This document shows positions 11,614-20,706 of a DNA stretch of 64,000 bases, piece after piece. The number at the start of each line of letters is the position of its first letter. The first letter of the stretch is position 1. The stretch is from positions 1,337,501 to 1,401,500 of the forward strand of contig NZ_OY829944.1 of the NCBI RefSeq assembly GCF_963556105.2, in the 5' to 3' direction. The notes beneath the pieces are model-generated. The model was not told the origin of the DNA and did not search any database. It saw nothing but the letters and a program-made list of their open reading frames with translations. The DNA is from an uncultured Tolumonas sp. GTDB lineage: Bacteria > Pseudomonadota > Gammaproteobacteria > Enterobacterales > Aeromonadaceae. Both the position numbers and the translations under genes were made by a program.

Positions 11614-12342
11614 ATGCGTGAAACTGATTTTTTAGATGATAATGAAATTAATCCTGAGTTAAGAGCCGAAGCTGCGAAAAAAAGTACCTGGATCAGTGTG
11701 TTTGTGAATTGTATTTTAACTATTGGCCAGGTTGTTACAGGGTTTCTCTCTGGCTCTCAAGGGTTAATTGCAGACGGGATCCATTCATTATCTGATTTGG
11801 TTGCTGATTTTGTGGTGTTAGTGGCTAACCATAAGAGCCAAAAAGCACCAGATGATGACCATCCATACGGTCACTATCGATATGAAAATGCTGCATCATT
11901 GGTATTAGGCGTGTTATTGCTTGTTGTTGGGATTGGAATGTTAATCTCAGCTGTGCACAAAATTCAGCAACCCGATTCTATTGCCGCAGTCCATTCCATC
12001 GCATTGTGGGTTGCATTAGTTGCACTTACATTTAAGGAATCATTATTTCGATACATGTTGGCAGTCGCTAAGAAAGTGAAATCCAGCATGTTAGTTGCTA
12101 ATGCCTGGCATGCCCGCTCTGATGCTGCTTCCTCTTTAGTCGTTGCAATTGGGATCATCGGTAATCTATGTGGTTATAAAATATTAGATCCAATAGCAGC
12201 ATTAGTTGTTGGCATCATGATTTGTAAAATGGGTGTGGAATTTACTTGGGAGTCATTGCACGATTTAATGGATCGGGCTGCTGACGGGGAAATAGAAAAA
12301 CAAATCAAAGAAACCATACTTGCTACTGCAGGGATACATGGA

Positions 12343-12349
12343 ATTCATG
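12343..12349. repeat. IS481 target-site duplication, left copy
   Basis: ATTCATG immediately precedes the TGT end of the insertion element. The identical 7 bp follow its other end at 13553-13559. The preceding A is also shared, so 8 bp is possible. Confidence 0.88.
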
Positions 12350-13552
12350 TGTACTAGTTCAGACAAGATCTGACAGTTACCGATTTTTAATGGGTGTCTG
12401 TCAGATTAAATCTGGTTCAAATTCTTTTCTTCCCAGACTTTTTTACCATCAATAAACGTTTCCATTGGTGTTCGGCCACAGCACATTTTTCCTTGATGGG
12501 TTCGCTGATTATTGTAATAGCTCAACCAGATGTCCAGATCTGACTGAAGACTATCTAAATCGCTGTACAGCTTTTTCCTGAATGTGACTTGGTAAAACTC
12601 CTGAAGGATTGTCTTATGGAATCGTTCGCAAATGCCGTTCGTCTGCGGGGACATTGCTTTTGTTTTTGTATGATCGATATCGTTAATGGCCAGATATAAC
12701 TGGTAATCGTGCTGCTCAACTTTCCCGCAATATTCCGTGCCTCGGTCGGTCAATATTCGCAGCATCGGAATATTCTGAGCTGCAAAAAACGGTAATACGC
12801 GATCATTCAGCAAGTCGGCGGCTGTAATGGGCGTTTTTGTTGTATACAGTTTGCAATAAGCAACTTTGGAATAGGTATCGACGAACGTTTGTTGATAAAT
12901 TCTTCCGACACCTTTTAGATTGCCAACATAAAACGTGTCCTGTGAGCCCAGATAACCTGGATGCATCGTTTCAATTTCGCCACAGACTTCATCATCCTGC
13001 TGCTTGCGTTCCAGCGCTGCAATTTGAGCGTCAGACAGCAATATACCGTCTTGAGCCACCTTGTGTTCCAGCGCCTTAAGTCGTTTTTTAAAGTTCTCTA
13101 AATCATGACGTAGCCAGACTGAACGCACACCACTTCCCGAGATGAAGATGCCCTGTTTACGAAGTTCATTACTGGTTCGCTGTTGTCCATGTGCCGGATA
13201 CTCAATGGCATAATTGATGACAGCTTGTTCTGTCGTATCGTCAGTGCGATTTTTTAAGTTGGGAGCGCGTCGAGATTTATCAAGCAAAGCATCGATACCA
13301 CCTTCTTCGACCAGTTCTTTATAGCGATAGAAGGTGTCTCTGGATACGCCCATGACTTTACAGGCACGGGAAACGTTATTCAGCTCTTCTGCCAAATTGA
13401 GAAGACCTGCTTTGTGTTTAATAACGGGATTGTTACTATGGATCATGAGAGTTACCTCTAGGTTGTTTTGATTAAGGATTCGACACCCATATCAAAACCG
13501 GTAACTCTCTTCTTTTCAAACAGAAGTGTCAGATCAAGTCGCGACTAATACA
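12350..13552 (-). mobile_element. IS481-family insertion sequence, 1203 bp
   Basis: The element runs from TGTACTAGTTC... to ...GACTAATACA. The ends form imperfect terminal inverted repeats of about 27 bp (TGTACTAG / TGTATTAG outer parts, GATCTGACA inner parts) and start with TGT, as usual in the IS481 group. It encodes one transposase on the minus strand and is flanked by 7-bp direct repeats. A strong hairpin near its left end (ATCTGACAG / CTGTCAGAT) could terminate transcription. The structure appears complete, so it may be active. Confidence 0.9.
12406..13446 (-). CDS. IS481-family transposase
   Basis: This is a DDE transposase of 346 residues. Its N-terminal helix-turn-helix region (VSRACKVMGVSRDTFYRYKELV) is followed by a second HTH/linker and an rve integrase core (about 150-330). 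The catalytic triad fits D in FVDTYSKVAY, D in ILTDRGTEYCG and E in NGICERFHKT. The C-terminal YYNNQRTHQG motif is typical of the IS481/IS3 superfamily. The start has GAGGTAACTCTC directly upstream. The frame is intact. Confidence 0.95.
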   Translation of the reverse strand: MIHSNNPVIKHKAGLLNLAEELNNVSRACKVMGVSRDTFYRYKELVEEGGIDALLDKSRRAPNLKNRTDDTTEQAVINYAIEYPAHGQQRTSNELRKQGIFISGSGVRSVWLRHDLENFKKRLKALEHKVAQDGILLSDAQIAALERKQQDDEVCGEIETMHPGYLGSQDTFYVGNLKGVGRIYQQTFVDTYSKVAYCKLYTTKTPITAADLLNDRVLPFFAAQNIPMLRILTDRGTEYCGKVEQHDYQLYLAINDIDHTKTKAMSPQTNGICERFHKTILQEFYQVTFRKKLYSDLDSLQSDLDIWLSYYNNQRTHQGKMCCGRTPMETFIDGKKVWEEKNLNQI

Positions 13553-13559
13553 ATTCATG
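13553..13559. repeat. IS481 target-site duplication, right copy
   Basis: ATTCATG, identical to 12343-12349. The interrupted metal transporter gene resumes in frame immediately after it. Confidence 0.88.
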
Positions 13560-13829
13560 ATTTTAAAACGCGGATGATGGGCGATCTTGTGATGGTGGAT
13601 GTTCACCTCGAAGTCGATGGTAATTTATCTGTTCGGGAAGGGCATGATATCGCGTCTAATGCGCGTCAGCAGGTAATGAGTAAACACGAAGTGTTATATG
13701 TCATGACGCATGTCGACCCAGTTTGATTGCATGCGAATAAGTTTGCCGCTATTAACGTATCTTTTGTTACGTATAGCGGCAGATTTTTTTGCGAGGTAAT
13801 TAATTGAAAGTATTATTTTGTCTCTTCTA

Positions 13830-14306
13830 TTAACAGCCAGGCCAGCGTTGACCGATTTCAGCATTACGATACCAACTCATTAATGCTTTGTAATTGTCAT
13901 CATCAGCTGCTGGTGACCAAGGCGCAAAATCTTCTTCTTTGAATGGCATATAAGGCCCGTGTTTCACTTCAAAGATAACTGCACCTGTATCAAGAGAAAG
14001 CACGGCATGCCAGCCAGCAATCGGTGTTTCAATGACAGAAACATCTTCACCTAACACCGCACGATCAATCACTATTCCTGCATCATCAAAAGTCAGAACG
14101 ATAAAACGGCCACGTAAAGAAGTCAAAAGTTCCCACGTTTGCATATGACGATGTGGACGAATATACGTATCAGGTTCCATCGCAATTGCTAACCGCTGAA
14201 TCGGATCTGTTAGATCAGTATGAATGTTGTGATTCATACGATTGCGCGGTGATTGTTTTGCTTCTGTGCTGAGCGCGGAAAGTTGGTCAAAACTCAGTTT
14301 ATTCAT
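13830..14306 (-). CDS. WbuC family cupin-fold protein
   Basis: This small cytoplasmic beta-barrel (cupin) protein has about 158 residues. The WbuC/cupin signature is visible as HRHMQTWELLTSLRGRF, holding the clustered His and Glu metal ligands, and GWHAVLSL further on. The N-terminal AKQSPRNRMNHNIH segment is also typical of the family. WbuC-like genes often sit in O-antigen loci, but this one is isolated between an IS481-disrupted gene and an IS630 remnant. The biochemical role is unknown. Start: ATG at 14306; a GTG four codons upstream (14318) is an alternative, and neither has a strong ribosome site. Confidence 0.8.
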   Translation of the reverse strand: MNKLSFDQLSALSTEAKQSPRNRMNHNIHTDLTDPIQRLAIAMEPDTYIRPHRHMQTWELLTSLRGRFIVLTFDDAGIVIDRAVLGEDVSVIETPIAGWHAVLSLDTGAVIFEVKHGPYMPFKEEDFAPWSPAADDDNYKALMSWYRNAEIGQRWPGC

Positions 14307-14365
14307 GTGATCGGGCACTTATACAAAAGATGAAGGAAACAACGCTAAGGCTAGTACGCTTGCTA

Positions 14366-15503
14366 AATAACTGTTTCGAAATGTAGATCGCTTGGCGGGA
14401 GTAACTCGGTTTTGTTTATGCGATCGTATCGTCGCCAAACTAAACAACCGCCCCAAAACCGAGTCAGGTCTATGTTACCAGTTTTACCTCGAGTCGAGCG
14501 CAGACGCATCGAAAAAATCATTTATAAAACCAACGATAAAGAGCATGCCCGTCGTCTGACGGCCATTCTCATGCTGCACCAAGGGCATACTATTTTATCT
14601 GTTCATCGACTCACGGCTGCTGCTCGTTCATCCATTCAACGTTGGCTAAGTTGGCATCAGGAATGCGGTATTTCCGGACTTGAAAGTAAACAGCGTGGAC
14701 GATTTCGTTCTTTGCCATACCACCAAATCAGCCTCATCCTTGAGATGCTTATTCAATTTTCACCCGAAGATTTTGACTATCAGCGCTCTCGTTGGAGTTC
14801 AGAACTTTTTGCTTCCTTTATCCATCGTATTTGCCCTGAACATAATATCGCTGCTTCAACGCTCAGCCGTTGGTTGCTCTGGTTTGGAATTGTCTGGCGC
14901 AGAGCAGCACCGACACTTCATATCCGAGACCCGCATCGAGATGAAAAAATAGCATTGATAAACAATGTATTACAAAAAATTCCGTCGACGAACCTGTATT
15001 TTATGTTGATGAAGCTGACATCGATCTTAAATCCGAAGATTGGTGCTGACTGGATGCGATGTCATAACCAAAAACGGATCCCAACGCTAGGCAAAAATGA
15101 AAAACATAATGTTGCCGTGGCACTCAATAGTCAGACAGGAAAAGTGGTTTATACCACTGGAACCAGTAAAAACTCTGTGCTATTCATTCAGCTACTGGAA
15201 ACGCTAAAACGGCACTATCGTCGGGTAAGGATTGGACAATTATGTGATCCACAAAAGCCAAAAGACGCAGTTATGGCTGACAAACAACCCGAAATTTAAA
15301 TTGTTATTTCAGCCTGTTTATTCACCTTGGGTGAACCGCATTGAACTACTATGGCATTCAATGCATGAGATGGTCACAAGAAACCACCGATGTCAGGCTA
15401 TGTGGGAGTTACTGAGAAAAGTGAAATACTTTCTGGATCATGTCAGCCCATTTGCGATAGAAGGACAGAATAAACAGGTGGAGCACAATTAGGATCAGTT
15501 ATT
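14366..15503 (+). mobile_element. Degenerate IS630-family element (tentative limits)
   Basis: Short inverted ends AATAACTG (14366-14373) and CAGTTATT (15496-15503) flank the broken transposase gene. With neighbouring bases they match at 10 of 11 positions (CTAAATAACTG / CTTAATAACTG). A TA dinucleotide, the usual IS630 target, precedes the left end, but the right flank is AA. The boundaries are therefore provisional. Confidence 0.55.
14412..15492 (+). pseudogene. Frameshifted IS630-family transposase
   Basis: The N-terminal HTH half is intact (RRIEKIIYKTNDKEHARRLTAILMLHQG...). The DDE half is broken. Around 14990-15035 the family motif YVDEADIDLNP is present only in another frame, so the main frame reads LYFMLMKLTSILNP and loses the first catalytic Asp. 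A second frameshift near 15230 moves the DNYVIHKSQKTQLWL segment and the C-terminal YSPWVNRIELLWH (with the last acidic residue) into a separate frame ending at 15492. At least three indels are implied, so it cannot transpose by itself. Confidence 0.88.
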
Positions 15504-15531
15504 AAGTCAATTCATGATTTTTAATTGTATT

Positions 15532-15567
15532 CGATAAAAATGGCCGGGAGACCGGCCATTTTTATCG
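15532..15567. terminator. Bidirectional terminator downstream of asnS
   Basis: The long hairpin CGATAAAAATGGCCGG / CCGGCCATTTTTATCG has T runs on both strands. It lies just past the asnS stop (minus strand) and the IS630 remnant (plus strand). Confidence 0.88.
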
Positions 15568-15594
15568 AGAGTTTACTGTCACTGACAGCAAATC

Positions 15595-16995
15595 TTAGTA
15601 TTCAGCGTTACGTGGCGTACGTGGGAATGGGATCACGTCACGCACGTTACCCATACCGGTAACATACACAACCAGACGCTCAAAGCCCAGACCGAAACCA
15701 GAATGTGGTACGGTGCCATAACGGCGCAGATCACGATACCACCAGTAATCTTCTTTATTCAGACCCATTTCTGCTAAGCGGGCATCCAGCACGTCTAAAC
15801 GCTCTTCACGCTGTGAACCACCGATGATTTCGCCGATGCCTGGTGCCAGAACATCCATTGCAGCAACGGTTTTACCGTCGTCGTTAAGGCGCATGTAGAA
15901 TGCTTTGATATCTTTCGGATAGTTTTTCACAACCACTGGCGCTTTGAAGTGTTCTTCTGCCAGATAACGCTCGTGTTCAGAAGACATGTCGATACCCCAT
16001 TCCACTGGGAATTCAAAGGTACGACCACTGTTCTTCAGAATTTCGATGGCGTCGGTGTAATCAACCTGAGCAAAGTCTGCGCTGATAAACTGTTCCAAAC
16101 GGGTGATGGCTTCTTTATCGACACGCTCTGCGAAGAATTCCAGATCATCACGACGTTCATCTAACACAGCTTTGAATACATATTTCAGCAGTTTCTCAGC
16201 TAATGCGGCGTTGTCATTCAGATTAGCGAACGCGATTTCTGGTTCAACCATCCAGAATTCAGCCAAATGACGGCTGGTGTTTGAGTTTTCTGCGCGGAAT
16301 GTTGGGCCAAAGGTGTACACCTTCGACATCGCACAAGCATAGGTTTCTAGGTTCAGCTGGCCAGATACGGTCAGGAAGGCTTCTTTACCGAAGAAATCCT
16401 GGTTGTAATCAATGGTGCCTTTATCGGTACGTGGCAGGTTTTCCATATCCAGGGTTGATACACGGAACATTTCACCGGCACCTTCACAGTCTGAAGCGGT
16501 GATCAGCGGGGTTGCGATCCACATAAAGCCTTCATCATGGAAGAAACGATGGATGGCTTGCGCGATACAGTTACGCACACGAGTCACGGCGCCCATCATG
16601 TTGGTACGTACGCGTAAGTGAGCATGTTCACGCAGGTATTCAACAGAATGGCGTTTTGGTGCCATAGGGTAGGTATCTGGATCTTCAACAAAACCTAATA
16701 CGGTGACACTGTCAGCCAGAATTTCAAATTGCTGGCCGGTGCCTGCAGATGCCTGAATAACACCTGTAACTTCAACAGAGCAGGAGGTGGTCAGACGCAA
16801 CACATCATTTTCGTAATTAGACAGGGTATTCGGTACTACGGCCTGAACCGGGGCAAAACAAGAGCCATCATGGATAGCCAGAAACGAAATACCAGCTTTA
16901 GAATCGCGACGGGTGCGGATCCAGCCTTTTACTGTCAGAGTCGTGCCAACGGCATGTTTACCCTGCAGCACGTCAACTACGGGAACGTGAGTCAT
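15595..16995 (-). CDS. asnS: Asparaginyl-tRNA synthetase
   Basis: This class IIb synthetase charges tRNA-Asn in the cytoplasm. The 466-residue protein has an N-terminal OB-fold anticodon-binding domain ([25 protein letters not shown]) and a catalytic core with class II motif 2 ([25 protein letters not shown]) and motif 3 ([12 protein letters not shown]). The length equals the E. coli enzyme. GGAG lies upstream of the ATG. Its substrate is encoded by four tRNA-Asn genes at 51.3-52.1 kb in the same window. Confidence 0.97.
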   Translation of the reverse strand: MTHVPVVDVLQGKHAVGTTLTVKGWIRTRRDSKAGISFLAIHDGSCFAPVQAVVPNTLSNYENDVLRLTTSCSVEVTGVIQASAGTGQQFEILADSVTVLGFVEDPDTYPMAPKRHSVEYLREHAHLRVRTNMMGAVTRVRNCIAQAIHRFFHDEGFMWIATPLITASDCEGAGEMFRVSTLDMENLPRTDKGTIDYNQDFFGKEAFLTVSGQLNLETYACAMSKVYTFGPTFRAENSNTSRHLAEFWMVEPEIAFANLNDNAALAEKLLKYVFKAVLDERRDDLEFFAERVDKEAITRLEQFISADFAQVDYTDAIEILKNSGRTFEFPVEWGIDMSSEHERYLAEEHFKAPVVVKNYPKDIKAFYMRLNDDGKTVAAMDVLAPGIGEIIGGSQREERLDVLDARLAEMGLNKEDYWWYRDLRRYGTVPHSGFGLGFERLVVYVTGMGNVRDVIPFPRTPRNAEY

Positions 16996-17176
16996 CTGAA
17001 TTACTTCTCCATTTAATACTTATATTTGGCTTAGCCAAGCTGAAAATGCTCTCATCTTACCTTCGTCGGAAAATGTCTCAAGGCTAATGTAGAACTGAGA
17101 GAGTATTTTGTGTCAAAGAGGTGCTTTTTAGCTCAGTCAGCGGTAATTTCACGTTTAATTTATCAGAAATAGACGT

Positions 17177-17923
17177 TTATTTGTTGTTGGGTAATTTCAC
17201 CGATAAATGTGTCATTAGCTGGTTAAAGCTTTCATTAACCTGATCGATTTCATCATTATGAACGACAGGAAGACGAGTGGAGATGTCATCGAAATCGACG
17301 ACATCATCAATAGCCTGACGTAAGTTTTGCAGTCGCAACACGATATGTTTACGCGTGATCGACAACGTCATCAGTAATACACCACTGAAAATGGTTGAAA
17401 GCATGATGGCGGAAATCAAAATGTGCTGTTCTACCAGATCGAGCTGTTTATCGAGCGAGTATTCCATACGGATCGCTGCGACTGGCTTCGCGTCAGAAAT
17501 GGATTGGGTCGGCAAATAATAGGGGATAATGGTGACTATCTGCGTTTTGCCATTATGGCTTGTCGTCAGTTGCGTTGTTTGCCCTTGCAATGCCCGCTTT
17601 TCTTGTTCGTCAGAGGGCGCATTGTCGGCAGTAACAGCACCAAAAACATCATTACCTTGTGTTCGTATCCATTTCACGCGGAGCACATTTTTCTGCTCTG
17701 ACAGTGTTTGCTGATAATGAGTGAGTTGTTCCGGCTGATGGCTGTTACTGATCAGATCTAAACCATTACGGTAATTCTGCAGTAAGGCAGAGACATGCTC
17801 TGTGCCCAGTTTCAGCACTAATTCGCGCTCACGAAACGCCTGATATAGCGTAGTACTGATCAGTACCAGTGAAAAGATGACCAACAGAATGAAGCAGATT
17901 TTCCCAGTAATGGAAATGCGCAT
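17177..17923 (-). CDS. Orphan membrane sensor with HAMP domain and no output domain
   Basis: The 248-residue protein has an N-terminal TM helix (about 8-27), a periplasmic region of about 135 residues, a second TM (about 168-188) and a HAMP domain (about 190-240; RLQNLRQAIDDVVDFDDISTR, then NDEIDQVNESFNQLM). It ends right after HAMP with no kinase, GGDEF or MCP signalling domain. No continuation of such a domain is visible downstream (the next gene is asnS), so either this is a natural stand-alone sensor or the output domain was deleted. The ligand is unknown. It is probably expressed from its own promoter upstream of asnS. Confidence 0.75.
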   Translation of the reverse strand: MRISITGKICFILLVIFSLVLISTTLYQAFRERELVLKLGTEHVSALLQNYRNGLDLISNSHQPEQLTHYQQTLSEQKNVLRVKWIRTQGNDVFGAVTADNAPSDEQEKRALQGQTTQLTTSHNGKTQIVTIIPYYLPTQSISDAKPVAAIRMEYSLDKQLDLVEQHILISAIMLSTIFSGVLLMTLSITRKHIVLRLQNLRQAIDDVVDFDDISTRLPVVHNDEIDQVNESFNQLMTHLSVKLPNNK

Positions 17924-18002
17924 TACAGACTCTCGTTGCCAGAAACTTAATTAGTCTAACAGAGCGCACTTTTCTGTTCGATGTTTTATTCAGTTGTTAT
18001 TT

Positions 18003-18039
18003 GTCAAAAAGAAAACCGGAAATGTTGGGCATTTCCGGT
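18003..18039 (-). terminator. Terminator for the GH4 glucosidase gene
   Basis: The stem ACCGGAAATG / CATTTCCGGT (18015-18039) is followed on the minus strand by TTTTCTTTTT. It lies about 210 bp past the GH4 stop; the palindromic repeat at 18092-18214 lies in between. Confidence 0.75.
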
Positions 18040-18091
18040 AAAAGCGCATCCTGCGATTAACACACACGGGTTGCAACTCAGCATCACCTTA

Positions 18092-18214
18092 ACCCCTTTG
18101 TACTTGAAGTTGCTGCATCGTTGACTATGTTCTCTCACCCCAATCACATAGCTGTCTATGCTCATGGGGATTCGATCTCTTGTCGCCTTGCCGCAACGTC
18201 AATTACTTTGGGTA
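18092..18214. repeat. Palindromic intergenic repeat (about 120 bp, MITE/ERIC-like)
   Basis: The outer arms ACCCCTTTGTACTTGAAG+TTGCTGC and the reverse complement of GCCGCAACGTCAATTACT+TTGGGT match at most positions over about 25 bp. Inner arms (CCCCAAT-CACATAG / CTATGCTCATGGGG) form a second palindrome at the centre. The whole unit closely resembles a dispersed repeat I remember from Yersinia, Serratia and other enterobacteria (acttgaagttgc ... caccccaatcac ... catggggattcg ... gcaac). It carries no gene. Confidence 0.7.
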
Positions 18215-18246
18215 GACAGGACGGCATTGCGCCGTCCTTGAAGCAA

Positions 18247-19581
18247 TTATTTCAGATTAGTTTCGTAGTAGTCCTGAAACTGTGGCATATATTTGATGTT
18301 TTCACGGATGGTTTCATCCAGTGCGGCTTCCAAAACCTTACCGGTTTTAACCAGTGGGTTCAGTGTCAGAGCGCGCAGCGCACTTTGATAGTCGCCATTG
18401 ACCGCAGCATCAATAGTGAAACGCTCGAAGGTTTTCATGGTTTGTAGCATAGCCAGTGTATCTGGTTCAAACGGCGCAACATTCAGCGGCATTGGGCCAG
18501 ATTTAGTGATCACTGATGTTACTTCAACAGAGCAATTATCAGGCAGGCCAGCAATGGTGCCGTTGTTGCGGGTATTAACGTGCATCAGTGTACGTTTGTC
18601 ATTGAAAATCGCACTCATCAGATCACAAGCGGCGTCAGAGTAATATTGACCACCACGGCCTTCCAGCTCTTTAGGTTTTACATACAGAGAGGGGGTGCTG
18701 TAGATCTCGAAAAGTTTTTCTTCCAACGCTTTTACTACTTCGCCACGAGTGCCTTCGGTTTCTGCTTCGTGTACTGATTTTTTATAGGTGTCATCAGCAC
18801 TGAAGTAATAACGCAGATATGGGCAAGGGATCTGGTGGCGATTTGCTAGCAGCTTACGCGGCCATTTCAGGGATGGAATGTTTTTTGGGTTGAAGGCTTG
18901 GTTATCGTTCAGGAATTCTTCCAACACGAAATCCATCTGATCTTTACCTTGATAGTTCACCTGACGGGCAAAGATGAAGTGGTTCAAACCAGCAACTTGT
19001 ACGAACACATCTTTTTCTTCTGCATTGAGCACTTGTGCGATGCCTTTTTGCATCAGTACCGGCACGTTACACAGGCCAACTACTTTAACTTTGGTATGAC
19101 GCAGCACGGCTTCAGTCACGATACCTGACGGATTGGTGAAGTTCAGCAACCAGGCATCAGGGCTGTATTTTTCGATGTCTCGGCAGATGTCTAAGGTCGC
19201 AGGAATCGAGCGTTGTGCTTTGGCAAAACCACCTAAACCATTGGTTTCCTGACCCAGCATGCCGTGTTTCAGGGAGATCCGTTCGTCACGAATACGGGCA
19301 TCTAAACAGCCAACACGGAATTGTGAACACACAAAATCAACATCGGTTAAGGCTTCTTTGCGATCTTGCGTCAGAATAACTTTTACTGGCAGACCGGCAT
19401 GTTCAAACATACGGCGCGTCAGGGATAGAATGATTTCTGCTTTATGCCAACCTTCATCGATATCAACCAAGCGCACTTCAGTAATCGGCAGCTGGCTGCT
19501 GCGTGCAATTAAACCGTCAATCAATTCTGGGGTATAGCTGGAACCGGCACCGATAATGGCAATTTTCAGATCTTTTTTCAT
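18247..19581 (-). CDS. GH4 family 6-phospho-beta-glucosidase (CelF/ChbF-like)
   Basis: GH4 enzymes cleave 6-phospho-glucosides by an NAD+ and Mn2+-dependent redox mechanism. The 444-residue protein has an N-terminal Rossmann NAD-binding segment (KIAIIGAGSSYTPELIDGL), the substrate region NFTNPSGIVTEAV, the metal-binding Cys and His in GLCNVPV and GLNHF, and ELEGRGGQYYSDAA near residue 320. Similarity to ChbF/CelF suggests beta-linked phospho-disaccharides, but GH4 specificity cannot be fixed by eye. The ATG at 19581 gives the family N-terminus; an AAAGGA site lies about 11 bp upstream. A LacI-type operator 36 bp upstream matches the one before bglA. Confidence 0.88.
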   Translation of the reverse strand: MKKDLKIAIIGAGSSYTPELIDGLIARSSQLPITEVRLVDIDEGWHKAEIILSLTRRMFEHAGLPVKVILTQDRKEALTDVDFVCSQFRVGCLDARIRDERISLKHGMLGQETNGLGGFAKAQRSIPATLDICRDIEKYSPDAWLLNFTNPSGIVTEAVLRHTKVKVVGLCNVPVLMQKGIAQVLNAEEKDVFVQVAGLNHFIFARQVNYQGKDQMDFVLEEFLNDNQAFNPKNIPSLKWPRKLLANRHQIPCPYLRYYFSADDTYKKSVHEAETEGTRGEVVKALEEKLFEIYSTPSLYVKPKELEGRGGQYYSDAACDLMSAIFNDKRTLMHVNTRNNGTIAGLPDNCSVEVTSVITKSGPMPLNVAPFEPDTLAMLQTMKTFERFTIDAAVNGDYQSALRALTLNPLVKTGKVLEAALDETIRENIKYMPQFQDYYETNLK

Positions 19582-19616
19582 GACTGGGTTGTCCTTTGTT
19601 GGGTCTATGAAATAAG

Positions 19617-19630
19617 TGTAACCGGTTTCA
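19617..19630 (-). promoter_or_regulatory. LacI-family operator upstream of the GH4 gene
   Basis: TGTAACCGGTTTCA differs at one base from the bglA-region operator (TGAAACCGGTTTCA, 2713-2726). It lies 36 bp upstream of the GH4 start, where repressor binding would block transcription, and in the 117-bp region shared with the divergent LysR gene. Confidence 0.65.
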
Positions 19631-19698
19631 TTTTGACTAAAAGCGAAATAAATCACATTATGGATTAAATAGGCTAATCCATAAAAAGGGGATAAAAA

Positions 19699-20706
19699 GT
19701 GTTAGTTGAACAAAGCATGTTGGCGTTGTTGCATACCTTTGAAGTCTCAGCGCGTCACTTAAGTTTTACCAAGGCAGCGGAAGAGCTTTACCTGACGCAA
19801 GGTGCTATCAGTCAGCGGATTCGACGTTTGGAAGAGTTACTGAAATTCAAATTGTTCGTTCGCCTTACGCGCAAGTTAGTTCTAACACCGGAAGGGGAAC
19901 AGCTACTGCTGGCCTTGACCAGTTCACTGCAACAGATCACTGAAGTCATTGAGGACATTCGTTTTAATGAATTGCGCGGCATGTTGTGTATTGGTTTACC
20001 ACCCGCATTTGGCCAGTTATGGTTGATGCCCCGGTTAACCAGCTTTAAGACTGCCTATCGCTCTTTGGATCTCTTGTTTTACGGTCAGCATGGATTACCC
20101 AATTTTGAGACGGAACCCGTCGATATGGCTGTCTATTACGGGAATGCCAGTTTGCCGCATTTACATTCCTGGTCGTTGCTGGAAGAGTGGCTGGTGCCGG
20201 TATGTAGCCCGGAATATGCGGCCAGTCATGGCTTGCTCAGCACAGATAAAACCGATCTGCGCAAATGTTCTTTGTTGCATTGTACGGAGTCGCTCGAACA
20301 GTATGAGTTTGGTTATGAATGGCAACACTGGAGCCAGTCTACCGGCGTGGTATTGCCGCACAGCAACCGCAAATATGTTTTTAATCAACATGCAATGGCA
20401 TTAGAAGCGGCTAAGCACGGCATGGGGCTGGCGATGGGGCGCTGGTTTCTGGTGATGCCGGCAGTGTTGCGGGGGGAGTTGGTGATACCGGTGGACTATA
20501 AGATCCCTTCTGGTATGGGGTATCAGTTGTATTGTTCGCGTGAACATGTGCAACGCCCGCGTTATCAGGCGTTTGCACAGTGGTTACAACGGACTATCGA
20601 TGAATGGCAGGAAATAAAAGAAGCATCGTTGTCAGCAGAGCACCCTTTTATTTATTCAGGCCATGCTATCGAGCCCGACGCCGATTGCTTTTGTGAGCCG
20701 ACTTAA
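19699..20706 (+). CDS. LysR-family transcriptional regulator (GcvA-like)
   Basis: The 335-residue protein has an N-terminal winged HTH (about 15-75; [28 protein letters not shown]) and a periplasmic-binding-protein-like effector domain. The GTG start at 19699 has AAGGGG 8 bp upstream; an ATG six codons later is possible. It is divergent from the GH4 phospho-glucosidase gene and may regulate it, although the visible operator there is of LacI type. The 3' end overlaps the end of bioA on the other strand by 51 bp; the last 17 or so codons (…[10 protein letters not shown]) therefore lie within bioA and look like an extension beyond the normal family end. Confidence 0.88.
   Translation: MLVEQSMLALLHTFEVSARHLSFTKAAEELYLTQGAISQRIRRLEELLKFKLFVRLTRKLVLTPEGEQLLLALTSSLQQITEVIEDIRFNELRGMLCIGLPPAFGQLWLMPRLTSFKTAYRSLDLLFYGQHGLPNFETEPVDMAVYYGNASLPHLHSWSLLEEWLVPVCSPEYAASHGLLSTDKTDLRKCSLLHCTESLEQYEFGYEWQHWSQSTGVVLPHSNRKYVFNQHAMALEAAKHGMGLAMGRWFLVMPAVLRGELVIPVDYKIPSGMGYQLYCSREHVQRPRYQAFAQWLQRTIDEWQEIKEASLSAEHPFIYSGHAIEPDADCFCEPT

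Larger units (their letters stand above)
11614..13726 (+). pseudogene. Cation diffusion facilitator (FieF/MamB-type) gene interrupted by an IS481 element
   Basis: The gene codes for a proton-coupled divalent metal exporter. The 5' part (11614-12349) encodes about 245 residues with several TM helices and metal-site motifs DGIHSLSD and HARSD. The 3' part (13560-13726) encodes the cytoplasmic C-terminal domain (DFKTRMMGDLVMVDVHLEV... to ...VMTHVDPV). Removing the element plus one copy of the 7-bp target duplication restores an unbroken frame (…GIHGIH-DFKTRMMGD…) of about 300 residues, the normal family length. The insertion is therefore recent and clean. As it stands, translation stops four codons past the junction region (…GIHVY), leaving the transporter without its C-terminal dimerisation domain. 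Confidence 0.93.

Noticed and set aside
14412-15299. Functional IS630 transposase
   Set aside because: The first catalytic Asp region and the C-terminal DNY/E region are in other frames, so the gene is broken.
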